Positions 27,087 through 34,782 of a DNA stretch of 64,000 nucleotides are shown piece by piece. Position 1 is the first letter of the stretch. Every line of letters starts with the position of its first letter. The notes beneath the pieces are model-generated. The model was not told where the DNA came from. It saw only the letters and a list, made by a program, of their open reading frames with translations, and made no database searches. The DNA lies in contig CAJOKJ010000011.1 of NCBI GenBank assembly GCA_905235155.1, forward strand, positions 1 through 64,000, given 5' to 3'. This stretch comes from Candidatus Gastranaerophilales bacterium. Its GTDB lineage: Bacteria > Cyanobacteriota > Vampirovibrionia > Gastranaerophilales > Gastranaerophilaceae. A program made the translations under genes and the position numbers.

Positions 27087-28487
27087 TTAAAATTTTTCTT
27101 GAGCAGATGTTTTTATATATTCTAAAATTGAATTTGTATCGCCATTTGTTTTTAACAAATCTGTTAAATTAATATCATAATTATAAACCGCATTCAATCT
27201 TTCAATTTTAACTTTTGACAACATCATTTGAGCATCCGTTACCTGTAATGATGTTCCAAACCCCTCTTTAAATGCTAAATTTGCTGTTCTAAGTGCTTCT
27301 TTAGCATTTTCTAACGATTTAACCGAACTGTCATATTGCTCTTTATTTTTCATAAGTTCTTGATATTGCTTAATAACAAGACTTTCAATATTATTTTTGG
27401 CATCTTCAATTTCAAAATCAACCATTTTGCGTTCGCTATCAGCGGCTTTTACATCGTTATATCTTGATAAACCGTCAAAAATAAGCCAATTTGCAGTAGC
27501 ACCAAACGCTGCTCTTGGTACTGCTTCTGATAAATGACTTGCTGCTGCAATATCATAAGCCACAAGACTTATTGTTGGTGAATAATTAGCCATTTTTGCA
27601 TGGTATTTTGCATTCATAGCTTTCTTTTTGGCTTGCAATTGTTTTAATTGCGGATTATTTTCAAGAGCATTTTCCTTCATTGCCGCTAAATCTATTGAGC
27701 TGTTATTGTAAACAAATAATAACGATACAGGTTCAATATATACATCTTTTAAATTTACATTTTTTGCTTTAATTAATGTTTTTAAACCTTCTTCAATCAC
27801 ATTCGCATCACGCATTGAGGCTTTATAATCTCTCATTGCGTCTGCATAAGCAACTTCTGCATGTAATCTTTCAGCTTTCGATATAAATCCTTCTTTTTCC
27901 AATAATTTAGCATCTTTTAAGTGTTGCTCTATACCTTCTGCTACTTGTTTTCTTACTTCTACGACATCTCTTGCAAGTCTTAGTCCGTAGTATCTTTTAA
28001 CAAGCTCCAGAGTTAAATTATCTTTTATTTCTCGGTATTTTTCGTTCGATGCCTCTAATTTAGCACGTGCGGCAGCGTGGTTAGAAAGTAATTTACCGCC
28101 GGTAAATATGTTCCACACTGCTGCACCGCCAAATGTAAATACGTTTCGGTCTTGAATTAAAGTGTTAGCACTGAAAGATATTGGAATTGCACCAACTTTC
28201 ATTGCTCCTGAGGAAGTTAAGGTCATGTCATCTGAAAAATGCAAATATGTCGCATTCATTCCGACTTTTGGGAAAAATTGACCTATTGCAGACCTTTTTT
28301 CGTATTTACACTTTTGTATTGCTTCGTTATATGCCTTTAAAGCATTGTTATTTTCAAGCATAAGCTCATAAGCCTGTTCAAAAGTTAATTCTACGTGTTC
28401 AACTCCGCCTTTTTGAACTTCTGCTGCATAAGACTTGTTGCAAAAAAGAAATAAAATTATTAAAATTATGTTTAAAAATCTTTTCAT
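27087..28487 (-). CDS. TolC-family outer membrane efflux protein
   Basis: A 466-residue outer-membrane channel with a signal peptide (MKRFLNIILIILFLFCNKSYA). The two-fold OEP repeat is visible: LTFEQAYELMLENNNALKAYNEAI near residue 33 and again LENNPQLKQLQAKKKAMNAKYH near 265. The NxxL-type and the SLQVTDAQMML segment near the end fit TolC. It starts one base before the TetR gene's stop codon ends, so the operon order is tetR-tolC-hlyD-permease-permease. It forms the outer-membrane exit of that pump. Confidence 0.92.
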   Translation of the reverse strand: MKRFLNIILIILFLFCNKSYAAEVQKGGVEHVELTFEQAYELMLENNNALKAYNEAIQKCKYEKRSAIGQFFPKVGMNATYLHFSDDMTLTSSGAMKVGAIPISFSANTLIQDRNVFTFGGAAVWNIFTGGKLLSNHAAARAKLEASNEKYREIKDNLTLELVKRYYGLRLARDVVEVRKQVAEGIEQHLKDAKLLEKEGFISKAERLHAEVAYADAMRDYKASMRDANVIEEGLKTLIKAKNVNLKDVYIEPVSLLFVYNNSSIDLAAMKENALENNPQLKQLQAKKKAMNAKYHAKMANYSPTISLVAYDIAAASHLSEAVPRAAFGATANWLIFDGLSRYNDVKAADSERKMVDFEIEDAKNNIESLVIKQYQELMKNKEQYDSSVKSLENAKEALRTANLAFKEGFGTSLQVTDAQMMLSKVKIERLNAVYNYDINLTDLLKTNGDTNSILEYIKTSAQEKF

Positions 28488-29063
28488 CTATACTCCAACA
28501 ACCCTTAAAAATCTTTCTAATATTTCATCTTTTTTATCGAATAATTGTTCATCTTCCAAAAAACATTCAATATATGTGTTTATAATTCCGTCAAAGATAT
28601 TAGCCAACAAATATGCCTCATCATCATCCATTGGTTTTATTTCTTTTATAATGTCAGCACAAAATTCAAGAATTACTGCCATTGGGTGTTCTTTTCTTCT
28701 GGAAATTCCACGTAAAAATAACTGGTTATTTTCCATGTAGCTTTTTACTGTAAAACGATTTTTTTCAAAGTAATTAACTTTATATTCGATTACAACCGCA
28801 AGTTTTTCTATTGGTGTGTTTACTTTTGAACAACCGTCTTTCATCTGTTCATATACATTATTTATAATGTTTTGAAGCCATGCAATAAATAAACCTTCTT
28901 TAGATTTAAAATACCCATATATTGTACCAACACCGATATTTAAATCTTTTGAAATTTTATCAATTTGAGTTTTTCCGTAACCCAATGTTTTAAAATATTC
29001 GCTTGCTGTTTCTAATATTAACTTTTTCTTTAATTCATCAACTTTTTCATTTAAATTTCCCAT
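28488..29063 (-). CDS. TetR-family repressor of the export operon
   Basis: A 191-residue regulator. The N-terminal HTH is LILETASEYFKTLGYGKTQIDKISKDLNIGVGTIYGYFKSKEGLF, a canonical TetR DNA-binding domain; the rest is a divergent ligand-binding domain. ATG 29063 is preferred over a start six codons earlier, because the palindrome and -10 box lie right behind it. As the first gene of the operon it probably represses itself and the pump until a substrate binds (inferred from gene order and operator). Confidence 0.92.
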   Translation of the reverse strand: MGNLNEKVDELKKKLILETASEYFKTLGYGKTQIDKISKDLNIGVGTIYGYFKSKEGLFIAWLQNIINNVYEQMKDGCSKVNTPIEKLAVVIEYKVNYFEKNRFTVKSYMENNQLFLRGISRRKEHPMAVILEFCADIIKEIKPMDDDEAYLLANIFDGIINTYIECFLEDEQLFDKKDEILERFLRVVGV

Positions 29064-29066
29064 AAC

Positions 29067-29097
29067 AGAATTATATTCCAAACCAGAATATAATTCT
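29067..29097 (-). promoter_or_regulatory. TetR operator overlapping the operon promoter
   Basis: AGAATTATATTC at 29067-29078 is perfectly inverted at 29086-29097 with a seven-base spacer. On the minus strand the arm nearer the gene contains TATAAT (29075-29070), ending six bases before the TetR ATG, so the operator covers the -10 and the transcript would be leaderless. Confidence 0.7.
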
Positions 29098-29129
29098 ATA
29101 ATAGAAATAATATTCTTAACAAAAAATAA

Positions 29130-29161
29130 AAATAGGGCAACAGTTTTTTTGTGCCCTATTT
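29130..29161 (-). terminator. Terminator of the purine nucleoside phosphorylase gene
   Basis: AAATAGGGCA pairs with TGCCCTATTT around a 12-base loop, and the minus strand continues in T-rich sequence. It lies 25 bases after the stop codon at 29186. Confidence 0.75.
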
Positions 29162-29185
29162 TCTAATTTCTTTATGAGTATTTTA

Positions 29186-29992
29186 TTACATACCTTTAAT
29201 TATTTCTAATAATAAAGATTTGAATTTGCTTTTAGCAGCATTAGCTGCTTCAATAACTTCTTGATGAGAAAGAACTTCACCTGTAATTCCTGCGGCTGCG
29301 TTAGATATACAGCTTATACCCAAAACTTTTATTCCGCAGTAGTTTGCTACCATTGCTTCAGGAACTGTTGACATACCAACTGCGTCAGCACCTAATAATT
29401 TAACCATTTTTGTTTCGGAAGGTGTTTCGTAATTAGGGCCTGTTAATGCCATATATACACCTTTTTTTAGATTTACATTTAATTTTTTTGCTGCTGATAA
29501 TGCTAATTCTTGTAAATCTTTTTTATAAACTTCTGTCATATCAGGGAATCTTGGACCTAAATCATCGTCATTCGGTCCAATAAGTGGATTTACATGCATA
29601 AAGTTAATGTGATCAGTAATTAACATTAAATCGGATGCTTCAAATTCTCTGTTGATTCCGCCTGCTGCATTTGTTACAATTAAGTTTTTTACACCTAATT
29701 TTTTGAATACTTTTACCGGATAAACTACTCTGTCGATAGGATGTCCTTCGTAATAGTGATATCTGCCTTGCATCATAACAACTTTTTTACCGCTAATTGT
29801 TGCAAAAACTAATTGACCTTTGTGTCCTTTTATTGTTGATGCTTCGAATCCAGGAATATCACCATAAGGAATGACAAAATCACTGAAGTCATCAGCAAAA
29901 TCTCCTAAGCCGGAACCTAAAATCAGTGCTATTTCAGGCTCAAAGTTGTTTGTTTTTTCATTGATATATTTAACGGTATCTTGTAAATGCAT
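29186..29992 (-). CDS. punA: Purine-nucleoside phosphorylase
   Basis: A 268-residue enzyme that splits inosine or guanosine with phosphate, giving the free base and ribose-1-phosphate (purine salvage). Motifs of the trimeric PNP/MTAP family: LILGSGLGDFAD near residue 24, the phosphate-binding segment GHKGQLV, MQGRYHYYEGH near 75, NAAGGIN near 110, the base-site ALTGPNYETPSE near 185, GMSTVPEAMVA and ISNAAAGI. The length is normal. No strong ribosome site is visible apart from a weak GGAGAAA upstream of the ATG. The nearby omega-like gene is 50 bases upstream. Confidence 0.95.
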   Translation of the reverse strand: MHLQDTVKYINEKTNNFEPEIALILGSGLGDFADDFSDFVIPYGDIPGFEASTIKGHKGQLVFATISGKKVVMMQGRYHYYEGHPIDRVVYPVKVFKKLGVKNLIVTNAAGGINREFEASDLMLITDHINFMHVNPLIGPNDDDLGPRFPDMTEVYKKDLQELALSAAKKLNVNLKKGVYMALTGPNYETPSETKMVKLLGADAVGMSTVPEAMVANYCGIKVLGISCISNAAAGITGEVLSHQEVIEAANAAKSKFKSLLLEIIKGM

Positions 29993-30041
29993 CTGTTTTT
30001 CTCCTAAATGTACCTAACACTAAAAAGACTTATTGGTATAA

Positions 30042-30287
30042 TTAACCAACAAGACTGTCTTCATCTTCTTCTGAATATTTAACCATAATTGCGTGTTCAA
30101 CAGGATTTTCTTTTTTATATGATGAATTTTCAAATCCGTATTCATCAAATCCGAAATCTTCTCTTGCTTTTCTTGCTTGATTTTCGTCAACCAATTTCTT
30201 TGCAAGTTCTGAAATTTCGTATACTAATTGGTATCTGTTTTCTGTTTTTTCGTTTAAATCCCACGCTGTTTTAATTATTTGATCCAT
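30042..30287 (-). CDS. rpoZ: RNA polymerase omega subunit-like protein
   Basis: An 81-residue acidic protein with an AGAGG ribosome site. NRYQLVYEISELAKKLVDENQARKA resembles the omega core (NRYxLVxxxAKRAR), and ENPVEHAIMVKYSEE resembles the omega segment KPVxxAIxE. The stretch between (DFGFDEYGFENSSYKKE) is unusual for omega, and the usual basic AKRAR is reduced to ELAKKL. Omega assists assembly of the polymerase beta-prime subunit. The call rests on these motifs alone. Confidence 0.6.
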   Translation of the reverse strand: MDQIIKTAWDLNEKTENRYQLVYEISELAKKLVDENQARKAREDFGFDEYGFENSSYKKENPVEHAIMVKYSEEDEDSLVG

Positions 30288-30343
30288 TTTTAACCTCTTT
30301 TTGCTAACAAAATGATTTTACAATAGAAAAAATTTTTAATCAA

Positions 30344-31039
30344 CTATCTGTAATATACTTCTTTTATGTATTGTTTCATGTGATTACAAATTGCTTGTAA
30401 TTCATCATTGTTGTATGTTGTATCTGAATTAAGCTTTTCATTATATATTTTATTCGGTACAAATTTTTGCAAATAATATAAATTTGCACCTTTTATTAAT
30501 TGTCCGATTTTATCAAAATCATCAAAACAAAGTTGAGATTTTAATACGGTTGTTCTAAATTCGTATTCTATTGAACTTTTTATAATTAAATTTACGCTTG
30601 TTTTTATGTTATTTGTGTTTACATTAATGCCGGTAATTTCAGAATATTTTTCAATAGGTGCTTTTATATCCATTGCAATATAATCAACCAGATTTTCGTT
30701 TAAAAGTTTTTCAAGGATTTTAGGATTTGTTCCGTTTGTATCAAGTTTAACTGCAAAATCAAGATGTTTTATCTTTTTTATAAAATCATAAAGTCCTGTT
30801 TGAAGTGTTGGTTCTCCGCCTGTAATTACGATACCGTCAAGTTTTCCCAGTCTTGTTTTTAAGAAGTTTAAAATATCTTCGGGTAAAAAATTAGTATTTT
30901 TATTATAATCCAATAATTCAGGATTATGACAGTAACCGCACCTAAAGTTGCAGCCTTGTGTAAATACAATGGCTGCAACTTTTGTCGGATAATCAAGTAA
31001 TGTTGTTTTTTGAATGCCGGCTATTTTGAACAACAACAT
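30344..31039 (-). CDS. nrdG: Anaerobic ribonucleotide reductase activating protein
   Basis: A 231-residue radical-SAM enzyme that installs the glycyl radical on NrdD. The cluster motif CNFRCGYC is near residue 30 (CxxxCxxC), preceded by LLDYPTKVAAIVFTQG, and VITGGEPTLQ near 72 is the SAM-binding GGE motif. It is longer than E. coli NrdG (about 155) and closer to the NrdG2 type with the DYPGK-like N-terminus. It overlaps nrdD by 19 bases and shares its riboswitch-like leader. Confidence 0.93.
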   Translation of the reverse strand: MLLFKIAGIQKTTLLDYPTKVAAIVFTQGCNFRCGYCHNPELLDYNKNTNFLPEDILNFLKTRLGKLDGIVITGGEPTLQTGLYDFIKKIKHLDFAVKLDTNGTNPKILEKLLNENLVDYIAMDIKAPIEKYSEITGINVNTNNIKTSVNLIIKSSIEYEFRTTVLKSQLCFDDFDKIGQLIKGANLYYLQKFVPNKIYNEKLNSDTTYNNDELQAICNHMKQYIKEVYYR

Positions 31040-33156
31040 TCTCCCGCATAAGCCATATCAAAAGTTTTTCTGTTTTTAAATTCAGTCTTTTTACCTTTAT
31101 TCCATTGACTTACAGGACGAATATAGCCAACTATTCTTGAATAGATTTCACATTCGCTTTTACAGTGAGGGCATGTTTCATGTTCGCCTGAAATGTATCC
31201 ATGAGTTGGACAAACGGAGAATGTTGGAGAGAATGTAAAATATGGCAAATGATAATTTTCACATACTTTTTTTACAAGATTTTTCATTGTTTTGGTATCA
31301 TTTATTCTTTCACCTGCAAAAATATGGACAACCGTACCGCCTGTATATTTTGTTTGTAAATCGTCTTGATGGTCAAGTAATTCAAAAATATCATCAGTGC
31401 AGTTTACAGGCAGTTGTGTTGAATTTGAATAATACGGTTCTGCACTTTGCGAATAATACTGTTCATCATTTGCACATTTTATATCAACAAGATTTTTCTT
31501 ATCTAATTTTGCAAGGCGGTAGCTTGTACCTTCTGCCGGAGTTGCTTCAAGGTTATAATTGTTGCCAGTTTCTTCTTGAAATTTTACAATCAAATCTCTC
31601 ATATAATCCATTACTTCAAGTGCAAAACCGTGTCCTTCTTTATCTGCAATAGAACAATTTAACAGATTTTCGCACGCTTCATTCATACCGATTAAACCAA
31701 TTGTAGAAAAATGATTTTTCCAATATACTCCAAATCTTGCTTTGATATCTCTTAAGTAAAATTTTGTATATGGATATAAATTTGCTTCAGTTAGTTTTTC
31801 CAGTAATTTACGTTTAATTTCAAGAGATTCTTTTGCAAGTTCCATGCGTTCATTAAGAATTTCAAAAAATTCTTCTTTAGTATTTGCTAAGTATGCTATT
31901 TTTGGCAAATTAATTGTAACAACTCCGATAGAACCTGTCAGCGGATTTGAACCAAAAAGTCCGCCGCCTCTGTATTCAAGTTGTCTGTTATCAATTCTTA
32001 ATCTGCAACACATAGAACGAGCATCTTCAGGATTCATATCTGAGTTTATGAAGTTTGAAAAATATGGAATACCGTACTTTGCAGTCATTTCCCATAATCC
32101 TTCAAGAGCAGGATTATCCCAATCGAAGTCTTTTGTAACGTTATAAGTCGGAATTGGGAATGTAAATACTCTACCTGAAGCATCACCTTCCATCATGACT
32201 TCAAAAAATGCTTTATTTATCATGTTCATTTCTTCTTGGAATTCACCATAAGTTTCTTCCATCATTTCTCCGCCAACGATTACGCATTGGTCTTTGTAAT
32301 ATGAAGGAACAACTAAATCCATAGTTATATTTGAAAATGGAGTTTGAAAACCAACACGTGTCGGAACATTCATATTAAATACAAATTCTTGAATGGATTG
32401 TTTTACTTGTTTATAGTCAAGCCTGTCATATCTTACAAAAGGTGCAAGCAGTGTGTCGAAATTAGAAAATGCTTGAGCACCGGCACTTTCACCTTGCATT
32501 GTGTATAAGAAATTAACGATTTGACCTAATGCGGTTTTAAAGTGTTTTGCAGGTCTGGATGCTACTTTGCCTACAACACCGGTAAAACCTTCTGTAAGCA
32601 AATCTTTTAAATCCCAACCTACACAATATACAGAAATTATATTTAAATCGTGTAAATGAATATCTCCGTTTTCATGTGCTTCTTTTATTTCTGTCGGATA
32701 TATTTTATTTAGCCAGTAATTTTTACTCATTGCTGAGGCAAGGTAATTATTTAACCCCTGAATAGAGTAACTCATATTTGAATTTTCATTTACCTGCCAA
32801 TCCAATTGTTCCAAATAATCATCAATCATATTTACGGAAGCATTTTTTGCAAAATCTCTCATCCTTTTGTGTTGTTCTCTGTATAAAATATAAGATTTTG
32901 CAGTTTGTTTATATTCTGATGATAAAAGAACTTTCTCAACAATGTCTTGTATTTCTTCAACAGTTGGTGCTTCAAGATTAGATTGTTTTTCTTTTACAAA
33001 ATCATTAACTATTTTCATAACATTTTTAGTTAATCTTCTTGCTGTAAATGTATCCATTTCTTTAGTAGCATTAGAAGCCTTGCAAATGGCATTGGTAATT
33101 TTCGATGAATCAAAGTCCACAATTTGACCATCACGTTTGATAACTTTTTGTTGCAT
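31021..33156 (-). CDS. nrdD: Anaerobic (class III) ribonucleoside-triphosphate reductase
   Basis: A 711-residue enzyme that reduces NTPs to dNTPs using an oxygen-sensitive glycyl radical. An N-terminal ATP-cone (VIKRDGQIVDFDSSKITNAICKA) occupies residues 1-95. The catalytic core includes NMSYSIQGLNNYL and the cysteine-bearing SMCCRLRIDNR. The C-terminus has the four-cysteine zinc site (CPTHGYISGEHETCPHC), the radical loop SRIVGYIRPVSQWN with its Gly, and a closing GECCCSK. ATG 33156 is chosen because GGAGGAA lies six bases upstream. Its leader contains a cobalamin-riboswitch-like element, and nrdG is the next gene. Confidence 0.97.
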   Translation of the reverse strand: MQQKVIKRDGQIVDFDSSKITNAICKASNATKEMDTFTARRLTKNVMKIVNDFVKEKQSNLEAPTVEEIQDIVEKVLLSSEYKQTAKSYILYREQHKRMRDFAKNASVNMIDDYLEQLDWQVNENSNMSYSIQGLNNYLASAMSKNYWLNKIYPTEIKEAHENGDIHLHDLNIISVYCVGWDLKDLLTEGFTGVVGKVASRPAKHFKTALGQIVNFLYTMQGESAGAQAFSNFDTLLAPFVRYDRLDYKQVKQSIQEFVFNMNVPTRVGFQTPFSNITMDLVVPSYYKDQCVIVGGEMMEETYGEFQEEMNMINKAFFEVMMEGDASGRVFTFPIPTYNVTKDFDWDNPALEGLWEMTAKYGIPYFSNFINSDMNPEDARSMCCRLRIDNRQLEYRGGGLFGSNPLTGSIGVVTINLPKIAYLANTKEEFFEILNERMELAKESLEIKRKLLEKLTEANLYPYTKFYLRDIKARFGVYWKNHFSTIGLIGMNEACENLLNCSIADKEGHGFALEVMDYMRDLIVKFQEETGNNYNLEATPAEGTSYRLAKLDKKNLVDIKCANDEQYYSQSAEPYYSNSTQLPVNCTDDIFELLDHQDDLQTKYTGGTVVHIFAGERINDTKTMKNLVKKVCENYHLPYFTFSPTFSVCPTHGYISGEHETCPHCKSECEIYSRIVGYIRPVSQWNKGKKTEFKNRKTFDMAYAGECCCSK

Positions 33157-33188
33157 AAATTTCCTCCAGTCTCGCAAAGTAATAACAA

Positions 33189-33260
33189 ATTAAATAAGTA
33201 TTCCGACTGTAACGGCTGCGGACCAGTGAGGGACTTGCACCCTTGCTTTCCTTATTTAAT
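33189..33260 (-). promoter_or_regulatory. Compact cobalamin riboswitch-like element before nrdDG
   Basis: Read on the minus strand, ATTAAATAAG (33260-33251) and CTTATTTAAT (33198-33189) form a 10-bp closing helix. Inside are, in order, the cobalamin-core segments GGAAAGCAA, GGGTGCAAGTCCC (the T-loop hairpin), CACTGGTCCGCAGCCGTTA, and the B12-box-like AGTCGGAATAC. The order and spacing match the conserved core as I recall it from E. coli btuB (GTGCGAATC, CTGACGCGCAGCGGTAA, AGCCCGAAGACC), but the peripheral arms are missing, so it is a compact or variant form. The gene's ribosome site is about 22 bases downstream, which suggests translational control. Confidence 0.75.
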
Positions 33261-33437
33261 ATGTACATTCTATCAAAATTATCAGTTTATGTCAAACACG
33301 GTACATTAAAAGTAGGATGACTCCCCTTATGGATATTGCCATGTAGGATAATATAACACTGCTCTTTTGCCTAATTTTCCAAATGAGCAAATTATAATTT
33401 AATTTTAGTTGTAAGCAATTTAATTAAGGAGAAAAAT

Positions 33438-34110
33438 ATGACAGTAGCAACAAAAACAATTTCAGTAATTATTGTTGAAGACTTTAAACTTACTCGTGTT
33501 GGATTAAGATGTGCTCTTAATGCCAATGATGACATTGAAGTCTTAGCCGAATGTGAGGATGCCCAAGAAGGTTTAAATCTAATCCAAAAATATAATCCCG
33601 ATGTTGTTCTTATGGATTTAGGTTTACCGGGTATGAACGGAATTGAAGCAACAATTAAAGCAAAAGAAATGAATCCAAGTCAGAATTATTGCACTGACTT
33701 CTCACGACCGTGAGGAAGAAGTTGTTGCGGCACTCAGTTCCGGTGCAACCGGTTATTGCATGAAAGATATTGACCCAAATAAACTTGCAGATGTTGTAAG
33801 GGATGTTGCAAACGGGGTTTGCTGGCTTGATCCTGAAATTGCTCAACTTGCCTTAAATTCCTTTCCAAAGCCTGAAAATACAAGACTTTTGGCAAATAAT
33901 TCAAATCAAGAAGGCAGAGTTCCGCTTACAGAAAGGGAATATGAAGTTCTAAAACACCTCGTTACAGGTAAAAGTAATACAGAAATTGCAAAAGAGTTAA
34001 TCGTAAGTGTTCACACAGCAAAAGCACATGTTTGTTCAATTTTACAAAAAATGTGTGTGAATGACCGTGTTCAAGCAGCAGTAAAAGCAGTTAAAGAAGG
34101 ACTTGTATAA
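33438..34110 (+). pseudogene. NarL/FixJ-type response regulator, one frameshift
   Basis: The two frames together make a response regulator of about 223 residues. Frame one gives the receiver start (ISVIIVEDFKLTRVGLRCAL, phospho-acceptor Asp in VVLMDLGLPGMNGIEA), then goes out of frame after EMNPS near 33678. The sequence continues as RIIALTSHDREEEVVAALSSGATGYCMKDI from about 33681, followed by the LuxR-type HTH (LTEREYEVLKHLVTGKSNTEIAKELIVSVHTAKAHVCSILQKM). The length fits one inserted base (or two lost). An AAGGAG ribosome site precedes the start. No histidine kinase is nearby. The break may be a sequencing error or a true mutation. Confidence 0.85.
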
Positions 34111-34141
34111 TGTAAGCTGTGAACCGTGAACTGTGAATAGA

Positions 34142-34170
34142 AAAAAGGACAAGCATTGCTTGTCCTTTTT
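34142..34170 (+). terminator. Terminator of the response regulator gene
   Basis: A perfect 13-bp stem AAAAAGGACAAGC / GCTTGTCCTTTTT with an ATT loop. Its 3' arm touches the stop codon of the convergent HTH gene, so it probably works in both directions. Confidence 0.85.
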
Positions 34171-34378
34171 ATTTTAGCTCTGTAAATTCTATTTTATAAC
34201 CTAAAATATCTGCTATTTGCTGGCATTCTGTAAACGAAATTGTATCTCTGTTTATTTTTCCATATAATTTTACAGCAGTATAAGGTTTATTTGATTTTTT
34301 GCTCATAAGCTCTGCTAATTGTTCCATAGTAAGATGCTTTAGCGTTAAAAGAATTTTTAATTGTGTTTTTATGTCCAT
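34169..34378 (-). CDS. Mini-HTH regulator A
   Basis: A 69-residue protein that is essentially one helix-turn-helix domain: LKILLTLKHLTMEQLAELMSKKSNKPYTAVKLYGKINRDTISFTECQQIADILGYKIEFTELK. It aligns with the 70-residue protein at 37766-37978 over its whole length (LxxL..LT...LAE..S.K....Y......G+I......E..QIA.ILGY.I.F..L). Such phage-repressor-like proteins bind DNA as dimers. The start ATG 34378 has no clear ribosome site. Twin palindromes 50-84 bases upstream are the likely autoregulatory operator. Confidence 0.75.
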   Translation of the reverse strand: MDIKTQLKILLTLKHLTMEQLAELMSKKSNKPYTAVKLYGKINRDTISFTECQQIADILGYKIEFTELK

Positions 34379-34420
34379 TACAGAATTATAATAATAATTA
34401 AAAATATTTACTATTTTAGT

Positions 34421-34462
34421 ATAATTATTATTGTATACAATAATAATTATCGTATGCGATAA
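34421..34462. promoter_or_regulatory. Twin operator sites beside mini-HTH A
   Basis: Bases 34421-34450 form a 30-bp perfect palindrome whose core is TTATTGTATACAATAA (34428-34443). Immediately after it comes TTATCGTATGCGATAA (34447-34462). Both fit TTATyGTATrCrATAA, with centres 19 bp apart, about two helical turns. This is what two dimers of one small repressor would need. Confidence 0.7.
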
Positions 34463-34467
34463 ACAAA

Positions 34468-34661
34468 TTAATAGATATAAATGAAACAAGTTTTTTTAGA
34501 AATTTAGAAAAAATTAAAAAAGAAAATTATGAAAATTTAAATATAGAATTTTCAAAAACAAATATGTTGTTTACAAAAATATGACTAAGAAACAAAAAAA
34601 AGAAATTAAATTATTTAATCAAACAAGTAAAATTATGGATAATGTTTTAGATTTAATATAA
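34468..34661 (+). pseudogene. Possible decayed small gene divergent from mini-HTH A
   Basis: A Lys/Asn-rich open stretch (INETSFFRNLEKIKKENYENLNIEFSK) without a canonical start runs to a TGA at 34582-34584. It overlaps a 26-codon frame at 34581-34661 (MTKKQKKEIKLFNQ). Together they may be remnants of a partner gene under the same operators. Evidence is weak because the region is very AT-rich. Confidence 0.25.
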
Positions 34662-34665
34662 AATC

Positions 34666-34693
34666 AAGCGGCTGAACTTTAGTTCAGCCGCTT
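34666..34693 (-). terminator. Hairpin terminator of the sigma factor gene
   Basis: AAGCGGCTGAACT (34666-34678) pairs perfectly with AGTTCAGCCGCTT (34681-34693). On the minus strand it is followed by GATTTTAT and lies 90 bases after the sigma factor stop codon. Confidence 0.75.
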
Positions 34694-34782
34694 CCTAAAA
34701 AGAATAATGAATAATGCTTAAATTTGTTGTCCTCTAATATCCTTATTTTCTCTCTATTATTTCGCTTATACTTCCGCTCGGC

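Noticed and set aside
31242-31652. 136-codon plus-strand frame inside nrdD
   Set aside because: It is antisense to a conserved enzyme and rich in Leu/His/Tyr, as expected for a shadow of an AT-rich gene.
33205-33250. tRNA-like T-arm (GGGTGCAAGTCCC) on the minus strand
   Set aside because: No acceptor stem, D-arm or anticodon arm can be built around it. The neighbouring CCGCAGCCGTTA and AGTCGGAATAC fit the T-loop of a cobalamin riboswitch core instead.
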